Source: Trichoderma breve
Lineage: Eukaryota; Ascomycota; Sordariomycetes; Hypocreales; Hypocreaceae
Direction: 5' to 3'
NCBI RefSeq assembly: GCF_028502605.1
Contig: NC_079233.1
Span: forward strand, 930,001 to 994,000
Length of the DNA: 64,000 bases
Below the pieces are notes generated by a model. The model was given only the letters and a program-made list of their open reading frames with translations. It was not told the origin of the DNA and did not search any database. Position numbers and translations under genes: made by a program. Every line of letters begins with the position of its first letter. Position 1 is the first letter of the stretch. Of the stretch, positions 21,650-35,295 are shown in pieces.

Positions 21650-24501
21650 ATGCCGGGTCGACAGGCTCATGGACGGCCGCTGCTAAGCCAGCCAAAGGCC
21701 AAGTCTGGCCCCAAGAAGTCCAAGTCGAGGGCGCAGACGAATGCGCTGAACGCCTTCAACATTGCGCAGGAGAGATTCCCCACAAAGGAGAAGAAGACGC
21801 CACGAGCACGAGAATTGGATGCCGAAATTGAGAAAAAGCATGCGCGAGAGGAAGAGGACGAAGATGAGGAGGACGAAGAAGAAGAAGGTCCCAAGCGGAA
21901 GAAGATCAAGGCTCCCCAGCGCAGTGCGGCAGCTGGTGGCGATGTAGAATTTGGCAGCGACAGCGAAGGAAATGAGTGGCAGCTTGGTGGAATGGCAGAC
22001 GACGACGAAGATTCCGAAATTGAGAGTGACGATGCGTTTGGCGACAGCGACAATGAAATGTTTCAGGGCTACGCCTTCCGCGGTTCCAAGACTGGCCAAC
22101 GAAAGGTGAGAACTTGCAATTGGTAAAAATACTGATCCACGGTGCTAACCGGCAGAAATTTAGGACGATGACTCAGAAGACTCTGACGATAGCAATGACG
22201 ATCAAGGAGAAACTCTTGGCGAAGAGGCTATTGATCTGGCAACGGCTCTGGATCAGTTCGAGGAAGAATCTGAAGAAGAAGAGCCAGAAGGCGAAGAAGG
22301 CTCCGAAGAGGAAGATTCAGAAGACGAAGAGGATTCTGATGAGTCGGATGGCTCTGAGGATGTTGATGACAGCGACGAGGAGGCCGATCCCGAGAGATTG
22401 AAAGAGCTCAAAGGCCTGATATCTGGCTTTGGTGGCGAGGAAGATGACGACGAGAACAGCGCGCCAGTCTCCAAGAACCAGAAGATTGATCTTGGTGACC
22501 TCGGACTCTCTGGATTGAACGACCCTTTTATGAAGCAGTCAGTAAAGCTCCTGAAGAAGGAATCGAAGGAAACACGGCCCGGAGCGTCAAAGAAGCTAGA
22601 TGTGCCGCTATCAAGAAGAGAACAGGGCCGTATCGACCGAGCAGCTGCCTACGAAAAGACCAACGAGACACTTAACCGATGGACGGAGACCGTTAAACAG
22701 AACCGCAGAGCCGAACACCTGATATTCCCTCTTCCTGAGAATTCCGAATCAGCTGGCCTCGATCGAACAGAGCTTCAACCTCTCACGCTGAAGAGTGCTG
22801 CCAACGAGCTGGAATCTACAATCATGGGCATCATGGAAGAGAGCGGTCTATCTTTGGAAAAGGAGAAGAAGCCCAAGAAGCAGGAATTCGATGAGGAGGG
22901 CAACCTGCTTACTCGGAAGCAGGTTCTGGAAAGGAAGCGTCTCGAGCGTGAGATCAATTCCAGAGAAGCAAAGCGCGCCAAGCGTATCAAGAAGATCAAG
23001 AGCAAGGCCTATCACAGAGTGCACAGAAAACAAAGGGAGCGCGACGAGATGGCTACCAAGGAAGCCATGGCCGAGGCTGGTGAAATCGATTCGGAAGAGG
23101 AGAGGGAAGCTCAGGACCGTCGTCGTGCTCTGGAGCGAGTAGGCCAGCGGCACAAGGACAGCAAGTGGGCCAAGATGGGATCCAAGGCGAAGCGTGCCGT
23201 TTGGGACGACGATTTCCGATCTGGTTTGACGGAGATGGCTCGCAAGGACGAGGAGTTGCGTCAAAGAAAAGAGGGCAAGGGCTCAAGGGGAGCAGGAGAT
23301 GATTCGGATGACACCAGCAGCTCTGGATCTGATGACGATGACAACGATGACTTGCGGCGACAGCTGGATGAACTCGAAGAAGAGGACGACGAACCCCAGT
23401 CGAGGCTGATGAAGATGAAGTTTATGCAAAAGGCAGAAGCAGCGAAGAAGAAGGCAAACGACGACCTCATCAAGGAAATCCGCAGAGAGCTAGACGGAGA
23501 AGAAGCCCAAGTCTCTGACGAGGAAGAAAAGGGAGGCGAGATTGGACGAAGGCAGTACGGCAACGGGGCGGCCAACCCGTTCTCCATGCCGCAGAACATT
23601 TCAGCCCGAGAAGCCAAGAGGAACCGCGTCAAGGACTCTAGGGAAGAGGAGCAAGATGTGAGCTTCGCAAATGGCGATGGTGCCCCTCACATTACAAACG
23701 GCTCGGTGAACCACGCCTGGTCAACGCCTGCTGAAGCAACGACTTCCATCGCGGGAGCTTGGTCTCAGGGCGACTCGCGCAGAAAGAAGACTTCGTCAGC
23801 ACGCGCCGACGACCTCGACCTCAACGCCAACATCCTCACCGCTTCTCAACCTAAACCGAAATCCAAGCCAGCCAAGAAGTCGCAACCTCAAGCCCAAGAT
23901 GACTCCGACGACACCTCCTCCGAATCCGAGTCCGACGCCGAGTCAGAGAACCGCCTTCCTCTCGCCATCCGCGACAAGGCCCTCGTAGCACGAGCCTTTG
24001 CAGGCGAAGACGTCGTCGCCGAGTTCCAGCGCGAAAAGGACGAAATCGCCGAAGAGGACGACGACAAGGTCATTGACAACACGCTCCCCGGCTGGGGCTC
24101 CTGGGTCGGCGAGGGCATCAGCGCCCGCGAGAAGAAGAGGCACCAGGGCCGCTTCCTGACAAAGGTCGAGGGCATCAAGAAGAAGGATCGCAAGGACGCC
24201 AAGCTGGATAAAGTAATCATTAACGAAAAGCGCATCAAAAAGGTTCGTCTTACCACCCCTATCCCCCTTGTTTTCTCAATATTTTGCTACGGAAAAGCTA
24301 ACTCTCTCTCTCTAACAGAACGACCGCTATCTCGCATCCCAGCTTCCCTTCCCATTCGAGTCGAGACAGCAGTACGAGCGGGCTTTGCGTCTGCCTGTTG
24401 GCCCCGAATGGATGACAAAGGAGACGTTCCAGGACAACACGAAGCCGAGAGTGATCATGAAGCAGGGCATTATTACGCCCATGTCGAAGCCTTCTGCATA
24501 G
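21650..24501 (+). CDS. UTP14: U3 snoRNP (SSU processome) protein UTP14
   Basis: Exons 21650-22105, 22164-24242 and 24319-24501 (introns 58 and 76 nt, both phase 0) give 905 aa, the usual fungal length. The protein opens with a basic tail and NALNAFNIAQERFPTKEK, then long acidic Ser/Glu/Asp tracts. The Utp14 core follows: PLSRREQGRIDRAAAYE, NRWTETVKQNRRAEHLIFPL, and the highly basic KRIKKIKSKAYHRVHRK segment. Near the end come LPGWGSWVGEG, and in the last exon NDRYLASQLPFPFES and GPEWMTKETF, the conserved C-terminus. Utp14 joins the 90S pre-ribosome in the nucleolus and activates the helicase Dhr1 to release U3 snoRNA. The third exon is needed for the conserved end; reading through the second intron would give an aberrant tail. 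Confidence 0.95.
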
Positions 24502-25202
24502 ATTTTTTTGTTTTCTTAATGCTGTCAGAATGGAAAATAGACTTACTCGGATGATGGACCTTTTCTTTTCTTTCACAATGTATACACCATTCAGGTTTGA
24601 TTTTCATAGGGCCTAGATACATCCCGGTTGTCAAAAGTCATTTCCTATGGAATGTTCATAGCTCTTCTGTTGGAAATATCACGGCAGAGGTTAGGTGCGA
24701 AAGTTTTGTTACTTTTTCACAGGTATCATTAGAATTATCAATACAAACACGATATAACGCCATCATTTTGCCCGTTTGGTTCCCCATAAATCGCGAGAGA
24801 AAAAGGAAATAAGCAAAAGAAAAAAACACAAGAAAAGGCAAAGTGACCACCGCTACCTTGGGGCACACATTTTGTTCCGATGCATCTAGCAATATTCTCT
24901 GATCCTCAGCCGTCCTTTGCAATGATGTCAAATTCGCAATCCTTAGAATTCAGTGCAACACGTAAAAGTAATAGTACAGAGGTAGGAAAGTGGCTGGTAT
25001 AGCCAGGAGTAATCTCGATTCGAGGGTTTTTGTTGCAGTAAACAAGTCCCGCGTTCGTCCATAACATAAGAAATGGATGCTATTCAGGTATTCATAGCGT
25101 CAATGGCTATGTTTGTAGTTCAATGGTCGAAAGAATGCCATATTCGACCAAGGGTAGTAGATATCGACTCGTGAAAGAGTCGTCGAGATGATTTGGCAGT
25201 CC
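24502..25202. other. Convergent 3' region, no gene seen
   Basis: 701 nt between the ends of UTP14 and the Ca2+/H+ exchanger. AT-rich with A-runs near 24800-24840. No coding or RNA feature was recognised. Confidence 0.55.
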
Positions 25203-26827
25203 TTAGTTGCTGCCGCTGATAAGATCTGTTGCCTTGTCCAAAAAGTCGCCTGGCGTAGCGAAGAAAGCAACGGCAATGATGATGTAGAGGCCGAGAAGCA
25301 TGGCGCCTTCGAGGTAGTTCGATTTGCCGTCTTGAACGGTATAGGTGACAACCAAAACGGACACGGCGAATGCAACAGTCTCGACTATACCATGATTAGC
25401 TTTCTTCAAGGCAACTTCTTTACACACGGGGTATAACTCACAAGTCTCAAAGTGGAGCGTCATGTCACGTCCAATAATCCATCCGACAATAACGAGGAAT
25501 GGGGTGACACCCAACGCAATCTGAATGCTGGAGCCAATTGCTACACCCATGGCCAAGTCCATCTTGTTGCGAAGGGCGACGACCACGGCAGTGACATGTT
25601 CCGCAGCATTTCCAACAATGGGAATCAGGATTAAACCGATGAATGCTTTGCTGATATTTGCGCTTTCGACAAGGTCATCGATGCTTCCGACCAAGTAATC
25701 GGCACAGATGGCGACCAAAATAGTAACGACGACGAGGACTGCGGTAGCAGCAATAGGACCCAGAGTGGGCTCTTCGGGCTCCTCACCGTCGGCAGTGAGA
25801 GGGTCTTCGGGGTCGAAAAGGTTGCTGTGCGTTCGAAGCTGGAAAATGAGATACATGGCGTAAAGAACCAGCAGAATGATGGCAGTGCCGCGGGAAAGAA
25901 CCAGAATGCTGCGGTCCTTGTCGCCGATATCAGTGTTCTTCTGGTCGAGGACGCCGTACAGCTACAGGAGGATGTCAGACAAAGCTCGTATTACCAACAT
26001 GTGACAGGGGAAAACATACCGCAGCGGGAATTACCAGGGAAGCAGAGGAGAGGGCCATGAGGGAGCAGGTAGTCTGCGCAACGGCGGCTGAGAAAGTCTG
26101 CTCCGTACCAGCTCCCGTCGAACCACGGTGTCGAAGACCTCCAAACAAAAAGCACATTCCCATGACCAGCAGCAAGTTTGAAAGAATGGATCCGAGCATG
26201 GAGGATTGCACAACCTCAATCTGGTTCTCACGAAGAGCCACAATGCTGACCTGCAAACAGTCAGTACCTACCGAAAGATGGGGAAATATTGCACGCAACG
26301 TACAATCAACTCAACAGCGTTTCCAAAAGTAGCGTTCAGCAGCCCACCCAGAGCCTCGCCAAGCTTGAGAGATATTTCCTCAGTCGCAAAGGACAAGACG
26401 GCAGCAAGCGGGATAATGGCGAAGAAGTTGATGGTAAAAACGGCGGTTGAGTTCCAGCCGAGGCGGCCAGCAACGATACCAATGGGGACCATAATGAGCA
26501 GGAAGTTGACATAGTCTAAATTGTGAAGAAGCAAGAATATCAGTATACGGCTATTTGCCAAATAGCGGGCGGATTTGCTATTCTCGCGCAAAACTTACTG
26601 CTGAGGAGAGTCACCTTGGTGACATGCCAAGTGTAGGCAAGGCTGCGGACGACGAAGTTGTCGCTGTCATTGCCCGGCGTGTGCTTCGAATCGAAGAAGA
26701 ATTGGAAGGCCGCAGAGCGCTCGCGGTGAACATCACCCAGAATGTGGTTCTGGTTGCCATTGGAGCTCTCGCCGTTGAGGCCATTGAGGAGCGGCGTGCG
26801 CTCGTTGTTGTTTGGTTTGTAGCTCAT
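25203..26827 (-). CDS. Vacuolar Ca2+/H+ exchanger, CAX/VCX1 family
   Basis: Five exons, 26827-26599, 26515-26304, 26250-26020, 25961-25442 and 25384-25203 (introns 83, 53, 58 and 57 nt), give 457 aa. The hydrophilic N-terminus is followed by about eleven hydrophobic segments. Both alpha-repeat signatures are intact: [10 protein letters not shown] (from residue 141, split by the second intron) and [10 protein letters not shown] (from 341); their Asn and Glu line the cation path. An acidic loop (DGEEPEEPT) lies between the repeat halves, as in yeast Vcx1. Proteins of this type move Ca2+ (sometimes Mn2+) into the vacuole against H+ and shape calcineurin signalling. The N-terminal tail is short, so a long autoinhibitory domain is absent. 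Filamentous fungi carry several paralogues, so a specific symbol is not assigned. Confidence 0.92.
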
Positions 26828-29800
26828 TGTGCGCCGAATGCTTCTCGTCCAATTTAAGTTAACTGTAGTCGACGATACCAATTGAATGTGGTCAGTTTAC
26901 GGGAGATGGCAACGAGCGAGATCGGTTGTTAAAAGAGAGAAAGCGAAAGGCGGCGCAAAGACGAAAAAGAGAGTAGAAAGCAGCTGAGGATTGCACGAGA
27001 GAAGCAAGGGAGAGTTTGCTAGTTGGAGCTGTTCGCAGCAAAGGCAGCTGTGTCGTAGGAAGCGGGAGGATGAAGAAGAAGAAGAGGAGGAAGAGGATCA
27101 GCGATGGCAGCCACGATGCCAATTCCTACTGCCCATTGAAGGTTGCAATTATGGAGGCACTATTTGTGTGGTGCAGGATGGAGACACAGAGGGCGAGGCA
27201 GGGATAAAGTAATAAAAGTTCAAGGCGACGAGGCTGGGCAGGGTGGAGAGGGGAGAGAAATTGAGGTTTTAAGAGTTGCGCGTGGCGTTTTTGTTTGGTC
27301 CGGGGGCGTGGTATGTCACAGAGCTAGGGCGAAGGAAAAAGAACAAAGGGAGATTTGATTTGATATGAGTCGCAGGAAAGCACTGGATCGGATCGCACGC
27401 CTGATAGAACAAAGAGAAAGACAGCAAGGATGTCACTTACACAGGCCCCAGACCATGGCTGGAAGCTCCGGAATAGCCACAGGATACGGGGGAAGCGAAT
27501 TTACCCGGACACGGCGGGAATATCGAGAGCAATCGGGGGTATTTTGGGTCACAGTACAACGTACAACCCTTTGTTGGAATCTCGGTTGAAGCCGCGGTCG
27601 AGTCGGTCGAAGGCGAATCGAGAGAGATGGAGGGAAAAAGAAGAGCGAGTGACCGCGATGTTCAACGAATGGGTATGCCGGGGCCAAGGTTAGCGCGGGT
27701 CCACAGGGGTCCGGGTAGGTGCGTGTGAGAATTCGAGGTTCAAGGTTGCCAGGTACCGGTACCTTTTGATGCAATGCAATTGGGGTGTGGCTGAGGCCTG
27801 GAATACTGATAACTGCACTCGTAAGTGTCGAGGGGCTTGTGGGCGTCGGATGACTTGATTTTTGACGCTGCACTGTGACGATTGATTTGGTGATTACAGC
27901 ATCCAGAGGACGATATGCTGTAACTGCAGGCGCAAGGCACGGATGTACGCAAATCTTGGCACGCGACTTGCCTTGCCGGGAGCTGGACTGGAGGCCTCCT
28001 TCCCCTCCAAGAACCAGAAGCCCCTCTTGCGCCAGCCTGCAGCTGCAGATTGTATGACAGCTATACCGCCCTTGGTTGACGTATGTCTACGTGCGCACAA
28101 TGTACTCCGTATCTGCTTCACCGTAATTGTTTGTCTGGGGCATCTTGGCAGTCAGCTAGCACTGTAGTTCTGCAATGGTCTGGATCTCACTAGACAGACC
28201 GCAGCTACTGCACTGCACTGTGTAATGTGGTAATTGAACATTAAACCTTGAAAAAGGCCAATTCGCAACGCTGTTCCCGCCCCGGGCGCTTCCAGGCCTG
28301 GCGCAAGCATCGCATCAAAATCAAATCAATCCAATCAATCCAATCCGATATTAGCGCCTCCCGCTTCCCAAAACATGCGCATGGGATCCCCCTCCAAAAT
28401 TACCCACAAAAAAGCTTCGCCAGTCTAAAAAAGCTTGTTGTGTGACGGAATGGAACTGTACAAAGAGCCAAGTAACTGCATGTCCCCCTCGCAGGGTGGA
28501 GAAGAAGCTAACGTAAAGCCGTCAATCCACGACGTCATGCACGATTCAGCAGCAACGCAACGCTTCTGTTTTTTTCTCTCTTTGTTCTGCGACAGGGCGG
28601 CAAAGGAACGGAGAATGCCGTCCTCTTGCTTTTTCATTCGCTCGCCCGAGGATCGGTACCCGCGCCTGTTTGTAAAAAAGGACGCAACGATTACCAAATG
28701 ATAGCCCTACTGACCCATAACCTCGCGCCTCGGTCGGAGAAAAAGAAAAGAAAAAGAACAAAGAAAAAAAGGTACACACGTATTCGAACCTTATACTCGC
28801 ACGTTCCAATCTACAGTAGCCGCTTATAGTATCCAAGTACTGTACTTACCTCGGTGCCCAAGTACTACTGCGCTTACCTCAATCGACTCCGTACCTTACT
28901 TCCATTCCACTCCATAACCTCGTACAACATCAAGCAAGGGAATATCAAATCATCTCCAAAACACCGCCTGCATGCATGCATAGAACCAAAAAGCCAAGAC
29001 AAAACCCTCACCTACCATATCCCACGTGCTCCCCCTTATCCCATCAAATCTCTCTCCTTTCAAAAACGCAAACTCGTACAAACATCGTTTTCTCCAACAG
29101 CCACCCCTCTTACCAAGCAACTGCATCGCCCTCTTCTTCAACTTGCACAGCCCCCCAAATCCACCTCTCAAAGATGAATATCGCAAATTAAGCTTAATTT
29201 TCCCCCCCTCACTCGTGACTCCGTTAGACAAATCGTATCGCTCCAGCCTCATTACTGATGATTTTGAATTTTTGATTTTTGATTTTCAACTACACTCTCT
29301 TTTACCCGGCTGCTTCTAGAACCGAATTTACCCCGCCGTCCGACTCGTCACCGATAACATCCCGACTCTCCAAGTCCAACGTTTCCGATGGGCTACACCT
29401 ACACCAGTGTCTCAGCCTCTCGCCCAGGTTTAGGCCAAGATTATGGCCAAGGCTCTAAGGCTCTTACCAAGGCTTTGGCTCTGCCGCAGTGCCCCCTTGC
29501 ACGGCGGATCTTATCGATTAACAACTTAGTATCGCCAAGCGCCCACGTGGAGATCTCACGTTGATTACTGTCACACTGCACAGCCGGAGCACCTCGATCT
29601 AGGCAAGCCGAAATTAAGGGTCCCATGAGAAATGAAGCATCTATTCTGCAGAATGTACAAGTATCGTGGAACCAAACCGAGTCGTAGTAACCATCAGGTG
29701 ACAAGAGCATTGCGCCCAGCATAAGTCACGGCGTGAGCGAGCGATCCCGAACCTCCCGCCAGCATGTCCGACGACGTCACGGCTTTAGGATATCAAACGG

Positions 29801-30107
29801 CCTTAGTCAGCGCCGGCCACACCTCACCAGGAACAAGCCGGAACAGAAAGCAGAAATAGGCAATTGACAATGCCACCGCGCCTCTGCTCAGAATCCCGCC
29901 CGCAAAGTCAATTTCGCCCTCGAATGCCGCATCTGTCCTGCCGCCGACATGCTCAGCCTCGCATCCCTTCCCGCATCAACTTCCCGCATCGGCAAAGGTA
30001 CGGCAAGATACGCATCGACAAAATACGCCGCCCCGGCCCCATCCCACCGGAAGCAGCCAAGACGATCTAAAGGATCGCTTCAACGTTTAGCTTGCCACGC
30101 TTGCTTC
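26828..30107. other. 3.3-kb intergenic region, no supported gene
   Basis: Upstream of the CAX gene and downstream of the GH81 gene. Purine-rich leader DNA fills about 26930-27360; CAATC direct repeats occur near 28325-28347; A-rich and pyrimidine-rich runs near 28740-28770 and 29200. TACTCCGT-type motifs are at 28103-28111, 28886-28893 and 29218-29224. Short plus-strand frames at 29868-30137 contain an ARYAST-like stretch but no intact or spliceable gene could be built. Confidence 0.45.
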
Positions 30108-33100
30108 CTAAGCCTCCAACCGCCAGTTGCCAAGTAGCAAAAGATCAGAGGCCATTCTCTCCTTGCTCATCATATTTCCCCAAGCGCTGTTGCTGCCTGT
30201 TAGCATCGGATTCCCAGCTCTGACAGATTAGAGACACCCTAGAACTTACCGGCAGAATAAGCCATAAACCACGTCAGCGATGCTCCGCCATCCAGCCACT
30301 GGGGGCTAAATGAGCGTGAGCTAAAGAATTCCCAAGCCTTCCTTGGCTCAACCGACGCATAGCTGGCCCAAATGATGCCCTTCCAAGCATTGCCAATGTC
30401 GTCGATCCGCCCATCGCTGAAAAAGGCATCCCATTCTTCCTGTACAAACTCCTTGACCCTCACAAACGGTGTCGAGGGTAGAATAGGAATCATGTGGATC
30501 CCCTGAATTGCCTCGATGTTTGGATCAAAATACGTCGTGTGGTCCACCTTGTTCTCGAACAGGATGCCCGCGACCTTGTTGCCAATAAACTGCTTCGGCT
30601 GTACCTCGTTGTCGCTTTTGTACAGGTAATAATTCTGCAGGCTACGGGCAATGATGGAGAGCTGCAGATTACCCCTATTACATTCTTGGCATCAGCTATT
30701 TTGAATTTCTCGGATTTTAAAGGGGCAAGCGAGTAAACGATGAAAGCAAGAAACAAGCAGAAGACGCGGACATCACCAGAGCATGAGCATGAGGACTCTT
30801 GTCTCTTACCTTGCCTCTAAATCGGCATTCCTGCTGACCTTGCCCCACATCTTGATGGCATATGCATGCATCATGTCCTCAGAGCTCGATTCTTGGTCCT
30901 ACTGGTCGTTAGCTATCGAGAAGTCATGCCGTCTTGAGAGTACAATTCACCTTGCCATCCATAGCGGCATAGAGACCATGTGCCCAACTGTGGCCGTGGT
31001 ACCAGTCAAAGTTCCGCCACATGGGAAACAGCTTGTCCTTGGCACTAGGATTAGCCACATCTCGAACCAGCGCATTGATATAGTCCTTGTTCTGCTGCAG
31101 CCAATTCGAATCGAGATGGCCAATGATTGCGCCAGCGAGGATATGATAGCCGTAGTGGAAGTGATGGTCATTGTAGTACGTGTTTCCAAAGTCAGCACCG
31201 GAGTTTCCGGTAACGTAGCTTGCCGACGACACGATACCACCCCAGGCAGCTGCAAGTCGTAGAGTTAGCATCTCACAATGGCCTTGAAACGAAGTCAGCA
31301 ATAACAAGCAGCAACACTCTACTTACATTCGTACACAAGAGGAAACTTTTGTTTGTTGGCCGCAAACGTGCCAAACGCCGCCTTGAGCTGACCCAAGCCA
31401 GTTTGTGCTAAGGCATCGTCCCCTAGCATCCATCTGACCACGTAAAGAATGGTTGCAAACTTGGCCAAGGCCTAGAGAGCAGTTTGTCAGTTGAATTTCC
31501 ATACCACAGCGAGAGAGACGAGAAATCATCAAAGATATATACCTTTCCGCTAAAGTACATGGAGTCTAGATTGCTCTGCGCAATCATATTTTGTGCGATT
31601 TCCTTTGCGGCTGCCGCGTGGATAATGCTCTTCGCATGACTTGATAGCTTCTCCATGTTTCCTCTTTCGGGGTCCCAGGGAGCAAACGTCATGTCCACCG
31701 GCATCTTGGGCTCAATCATAGTCCATCGATTCCCTTTGACCAAAGTGGCAAGGCCCTTCGTAGTAGATTGCAGTTGCGCTTCCCGTTGTATACGCCTCTT
31801 TGTCTCCTGATCAAACGAATCGATATGGTGAGGGAGAGCGTACATATAGAGGTTGCCAGTCTGATGCCCGTCTATCTCGAAATTGAACGAGTAGCTGCCT
31901 TCATAACCGCGAGCCGTACCTGTCAATTCGAGCGTGACGGGCCAGATGCCGGCGCCATCATCCAAGATATCCTCGGCATCCTGGCTCTTCGGACACTTGC
32001 AGACCTGAATGATGCCATGAAACGGCTTCTTCGATTCAGCTAGTCCATTGTTGATAACCCTGAGGTCCAGCGGATCCCCTTTCGTCGCCCAAGCATACAT
32101 CAGCCAAGTGGCTCCATCCTCGAGATGAAACGTGAATTTGGCTACGCCATGCTTGAGTTCTCGTGTTACCCGAGTCATAGTCTTGAAGAATACACCAGTT
32201 TGAATGACGGGGGTCGATCCGCTATACTGTGCCGTAATGTATGCCATTCCTTGCACCAGGGGAAACGATATAGCGGGTGGAGAATTGTCGTCTCTGCTCA
32301 GGTGAACCCGCGCCGAGAAAGCTGTCATGCTGTCAATGGAAAGAATCGTTTCTTTTCCAAGCTCCTTGGCTGAAAGAACCAGGGAATGGATGCCCACCGG
32401 GTTGAGGTAGAAAGACGAAGCACCGTTAAACTTCTCTTTACCAAAAACCCTTTGGCTAGCCTCGGTGTGAGAACATGCCATGCCCCAGCTGGCCGTTATG
32501 CCTTTTCCTCCAGCCCAGGCCAGCGAGTAGGGAAAAGTAAATGTCGGACATCTCTGGTCGTCCAAAAAGAAGTTGGAGTAGAACTTGTTTGTCTGAAGCG
32601 GCGCATTCTCCCAAATGCCCTTTCGGGGAACAGGGTGGTCCTTTCGAGTGGGGATTTGGGAGGGAGGCAAGTCGACGCCGATGGGCTCCGCGAAAATGTT
32701 CTTTGATACCATGGTGCTTTCTTCTTCAGCGGTAGCGGCCTCCATATTGGCTATCCGTGTGTTGAATCTGACCGTGGTCTCTGCAGCTGGCACTTGAGGC
32801 AATCTAGTTGAGCCACGGGAAACGTTGCTTTCGCTTGTGCTTAGTTGACTGGTATGCGATTGGAGTGATGTTCGTGTTTTAATTGGCAGAGAGCTCGCAG
32901 TTACAGTAACTGTCGTCGTGAAGCTATTCTGAGTACGAGTGGAAGACTCAGTGCGTGTAGACTTTGAGACTGTCGTGCTAGAAGCCAACGTCTCATTCAA
33001 CAAGAAGTTTCTAAAGGGAGAATGCAACCGAGTCCTAATCGGGCGCTTCGATTTAACGGTCTTTCCCGAGGTGACAAAGCGGGCTTGACCAGTATCCAGA

Positions 33101-33171
33101 CCGGGTAGACCTAGAGTCTCTTGAGCGAGTATCAGCCAACAAATCCATGATATGAAACGATATAAAGCCAT
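30108..33171 (-). CDS. GH81 endo-1,3-beta-glucanase, secreted
   Basis: Six exons, 33171-31543, 31471-31327, 31249-30951, 30898-30810, 30674-30250 and 30196-30108, give 891 aa. The ATG at 33171 is chosen over one at 33246 because it directly precedes a signal-peptide-like segment ([16 protein letters not shown]). A Ser/Thr-rich, probably O-glycosylated region (residues about 75-140) comes before the GH81 domain. Catalytic blocks are present: NDHHFHYGY (acid Asp about 619) and ESSSED (Glu about 694 and 698), with [12 protein letters not shown] and [10 protein letters not shown]. These enzymes hydrolyse cell-wall beta-1,3-glucan during cell separation, autolysis or attack on other fungi. The last short exon (after YSAG) is the least certain part; the conserved domain is complete without it. 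Confidence 0.9.
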
Positions 33172-34466
33172 GATATTGGTGAAGATTTGAAAATATCCAT
33201 GTATACATGGTGCAAGGTGTGTTTTTAACTTGATGCTCCCAAGCAAAGATCTTTAGATGTCCGAGAGAGACATATTATCAGAACCAAGAGGTGTCTCCAA
33301 CGTGGAATTAAAATATCCATAGTCCCAGAGGAATGGGTGCCCAGAAGATGTTTTGTGGGGGACTTGATTCACAACCATGCATGACTCCAAATTCCCAGGG
33401 AGCTTGGAATGCAGACCGGCCACAAAGGAGAAGAGACAATCAGTGGTGGTTTGTTATCTTGGAACATACCTGTCTGACGATTCGGAGCTGAAGTGCTGGC
33501 CTCAGAGATTGTCGGCGGTACGGATGAAGCAATAACGATGGTGATTGTGGTACAGGAGGGAGATATCACAGAAGGTCAACAGATCGACAAAGGATGAAGA
33601 TAAACCAAAAATGGCAAATGTACAGTGATGCTGAATAGGAGCTTGTAGGAAGAAAAGAGGTGCTGATATGAGGTACGAATCTGCGAATGCTAAAGAGTTA
33701 AGAAAGACAGCTCGCGTCTTTAGAATATTTGGTATCCTCTACCCTACAAAGGCCGAGCCGAGTTTGGCAAGAGGGACTCAAGAGGAGAAGCCCTTCCGAT
33801 TACGCCTCTGTTGCTTTCGCCTATGATCGTCTTGTCAGCTGCCACTGGGCATAAGTATAGGTAGCCTGGTGATAGCTACTAATAAAGAAGCTCTATCCCA
33901 GTATTGAACTTTGTGCTACCCTCTTTGAGCGTGTGCTGGAAAACGTCCGCAGGTGGGTCACGGGCCACCGTTTGTCTTTCCTCTGTAAAGTTTGAGAGTC
34001 TCGCCCTTTTTGGTGGAATTGGTTGTTTAGGCCTAGACAGGAGCTGAGCCGGGCTGTTATGGTGTTTGGTGTTGCCCCGGCGCTGGTATGAGCTGGCTTG
34101 AGACTTTTGAGTAAACAAACAAACCATGCGTTGTTTGAGGGGAAAATAAATCGATGACCGTTGTTGTGGAGCAGCTACATAACCTTGGGAGCTTGGCGGC
34201 TGCATGAGCGGGAGGATGGCAATTGCAATTGAGCCCGTGTGATGGTGTCGTGTCGCTTTGAATTGTTTGGATTGGTGCCATTTGCTTGCCTTTTTTTGCT
34301 GATTGCATGGTGAGATATGATGAGGTATCGTTGCATTGGCGTGCTCATGATGTGCGTTCGGGGATTGGTGACGCTGCACGAGTGTTACTGCTGGAATTCC
34401 ATAATTTATTTGGTTTGTATCACGGAATACACATTACTTTCCAACCATATCCAATCCTATGCTATG
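33172..34466. other. Intergenic, no supported gene
   Basis: Promoter side of the GH81 gene and 3' side of STN1. It contains AT-rich blocks but no frame with recognisable content. A 166-codon minus-strand frame at 33879-34379 is His/Gln-rich and judged spurious. Confidence 0.5.
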
Positions 34467-35295
34467 CTATAACCCAAGAGCATTATATTTCCCCGTTGCT
34501 GCGCCTTCCCGAATGATCTTCTGTACTGTCTTGGTCACGCTATCGTCACGCGAGATTTTGCTCCTTGAATCTCTTGTAGGTAGCTTCGTAATCCCTGATC
34601 TAGCTTCTTTGGCCTTGCTTTGCTTCTTCGCTTTCTTCTTCTCGGCCTCAGCTTCTGATCGCTCTGCGTCTCGACGGCATCGGCGTACGTCCTTGTCCCG
34701 GAGCACCCAAGGCACGTTCAAGACCTCGCGACGAAATCTTGTACGCTTTTCCCAGAGCACTACCTCTTGAGCCGTGCTCTTCACAACGGCCATTCTCTCG
34801 ATATTGATCTGGTGCTCGTTGCGGAACGACGATACACTGCCTTTCACGTCCACCACTGCGCCAACATCGATATCTGCATAAGGATCGGCTTCTTGTGCAT
34901 CTGCACCCTTGTCCGTCCGTTGTTCGCCAGCGGTCGATTCGTTCTTTGCCTTTGCGGGAGCTGGCGGGGTAGTCACAGCAATAATATTTCTACCGCTGCT
35001 ATCATCAATGGTATAAAGCCGCCGGTTGAAGAATTGCTCGATGGCGACGACGATGCCAACCACTCGCACCCATTTTATCGGGAGGTTTCTGTAGAAGAAG
35101 AAGTTTTCTCCTATAACCACTGTAAGTTTCAACTGCCGTAATTCAGATTGACACCTTTGGATGCGTACCTTCAAAGCCAGCATGTTGATCTAAGGCGTGA
35201 ATGTCGGCAGCTCGTAGCAGACACCAGGTATTCACGGTAGGCGATAGGTGGAAGCAGTATCGCGGATAAAGAGCAGCTTTGGTAGCCTCGGTCAT
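34467..35295 (-). CDS. STN1: CST complex subunit STN1 (telomere capping)
   Basis: Exons 35295-35169 and 35119-34467 with a 49-nt intron (GTACGC...CAG) give 259 aa. The first exon supplies YPRYCFHLSPTVNTWC, and the join leads into FFFYRNLPIKWVRVVGIVVAIEQ and RRLYTIDDSSG, the start of the STN1 OB fold (residues about 45-150), with an acidic/Ala insert inside the fold. A basic Lys/Arg/Glu-rich C-terminal part follows. STN1 binds single-stranded telomeric DNA with TEN1 and, in many fungi, limits resection and assists fill-in synthesis by polymerase alpha. The protein lacks a second winged-helix part as long as in yeast or human STN1, agreeing with the short form in fission yeast and filamentous fungi. 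The assignment rests on the OB block and is good but not certain. Confidence 0.8.

Noticed and set aside
29868..30137. Overlapping plus frames containing an ARYAST-like, mitochondrial-looking stretch
   Set aside because: No single frame or plausible splice gives a protein of recognisable type; the last GH81 exon lies on the other strand here.
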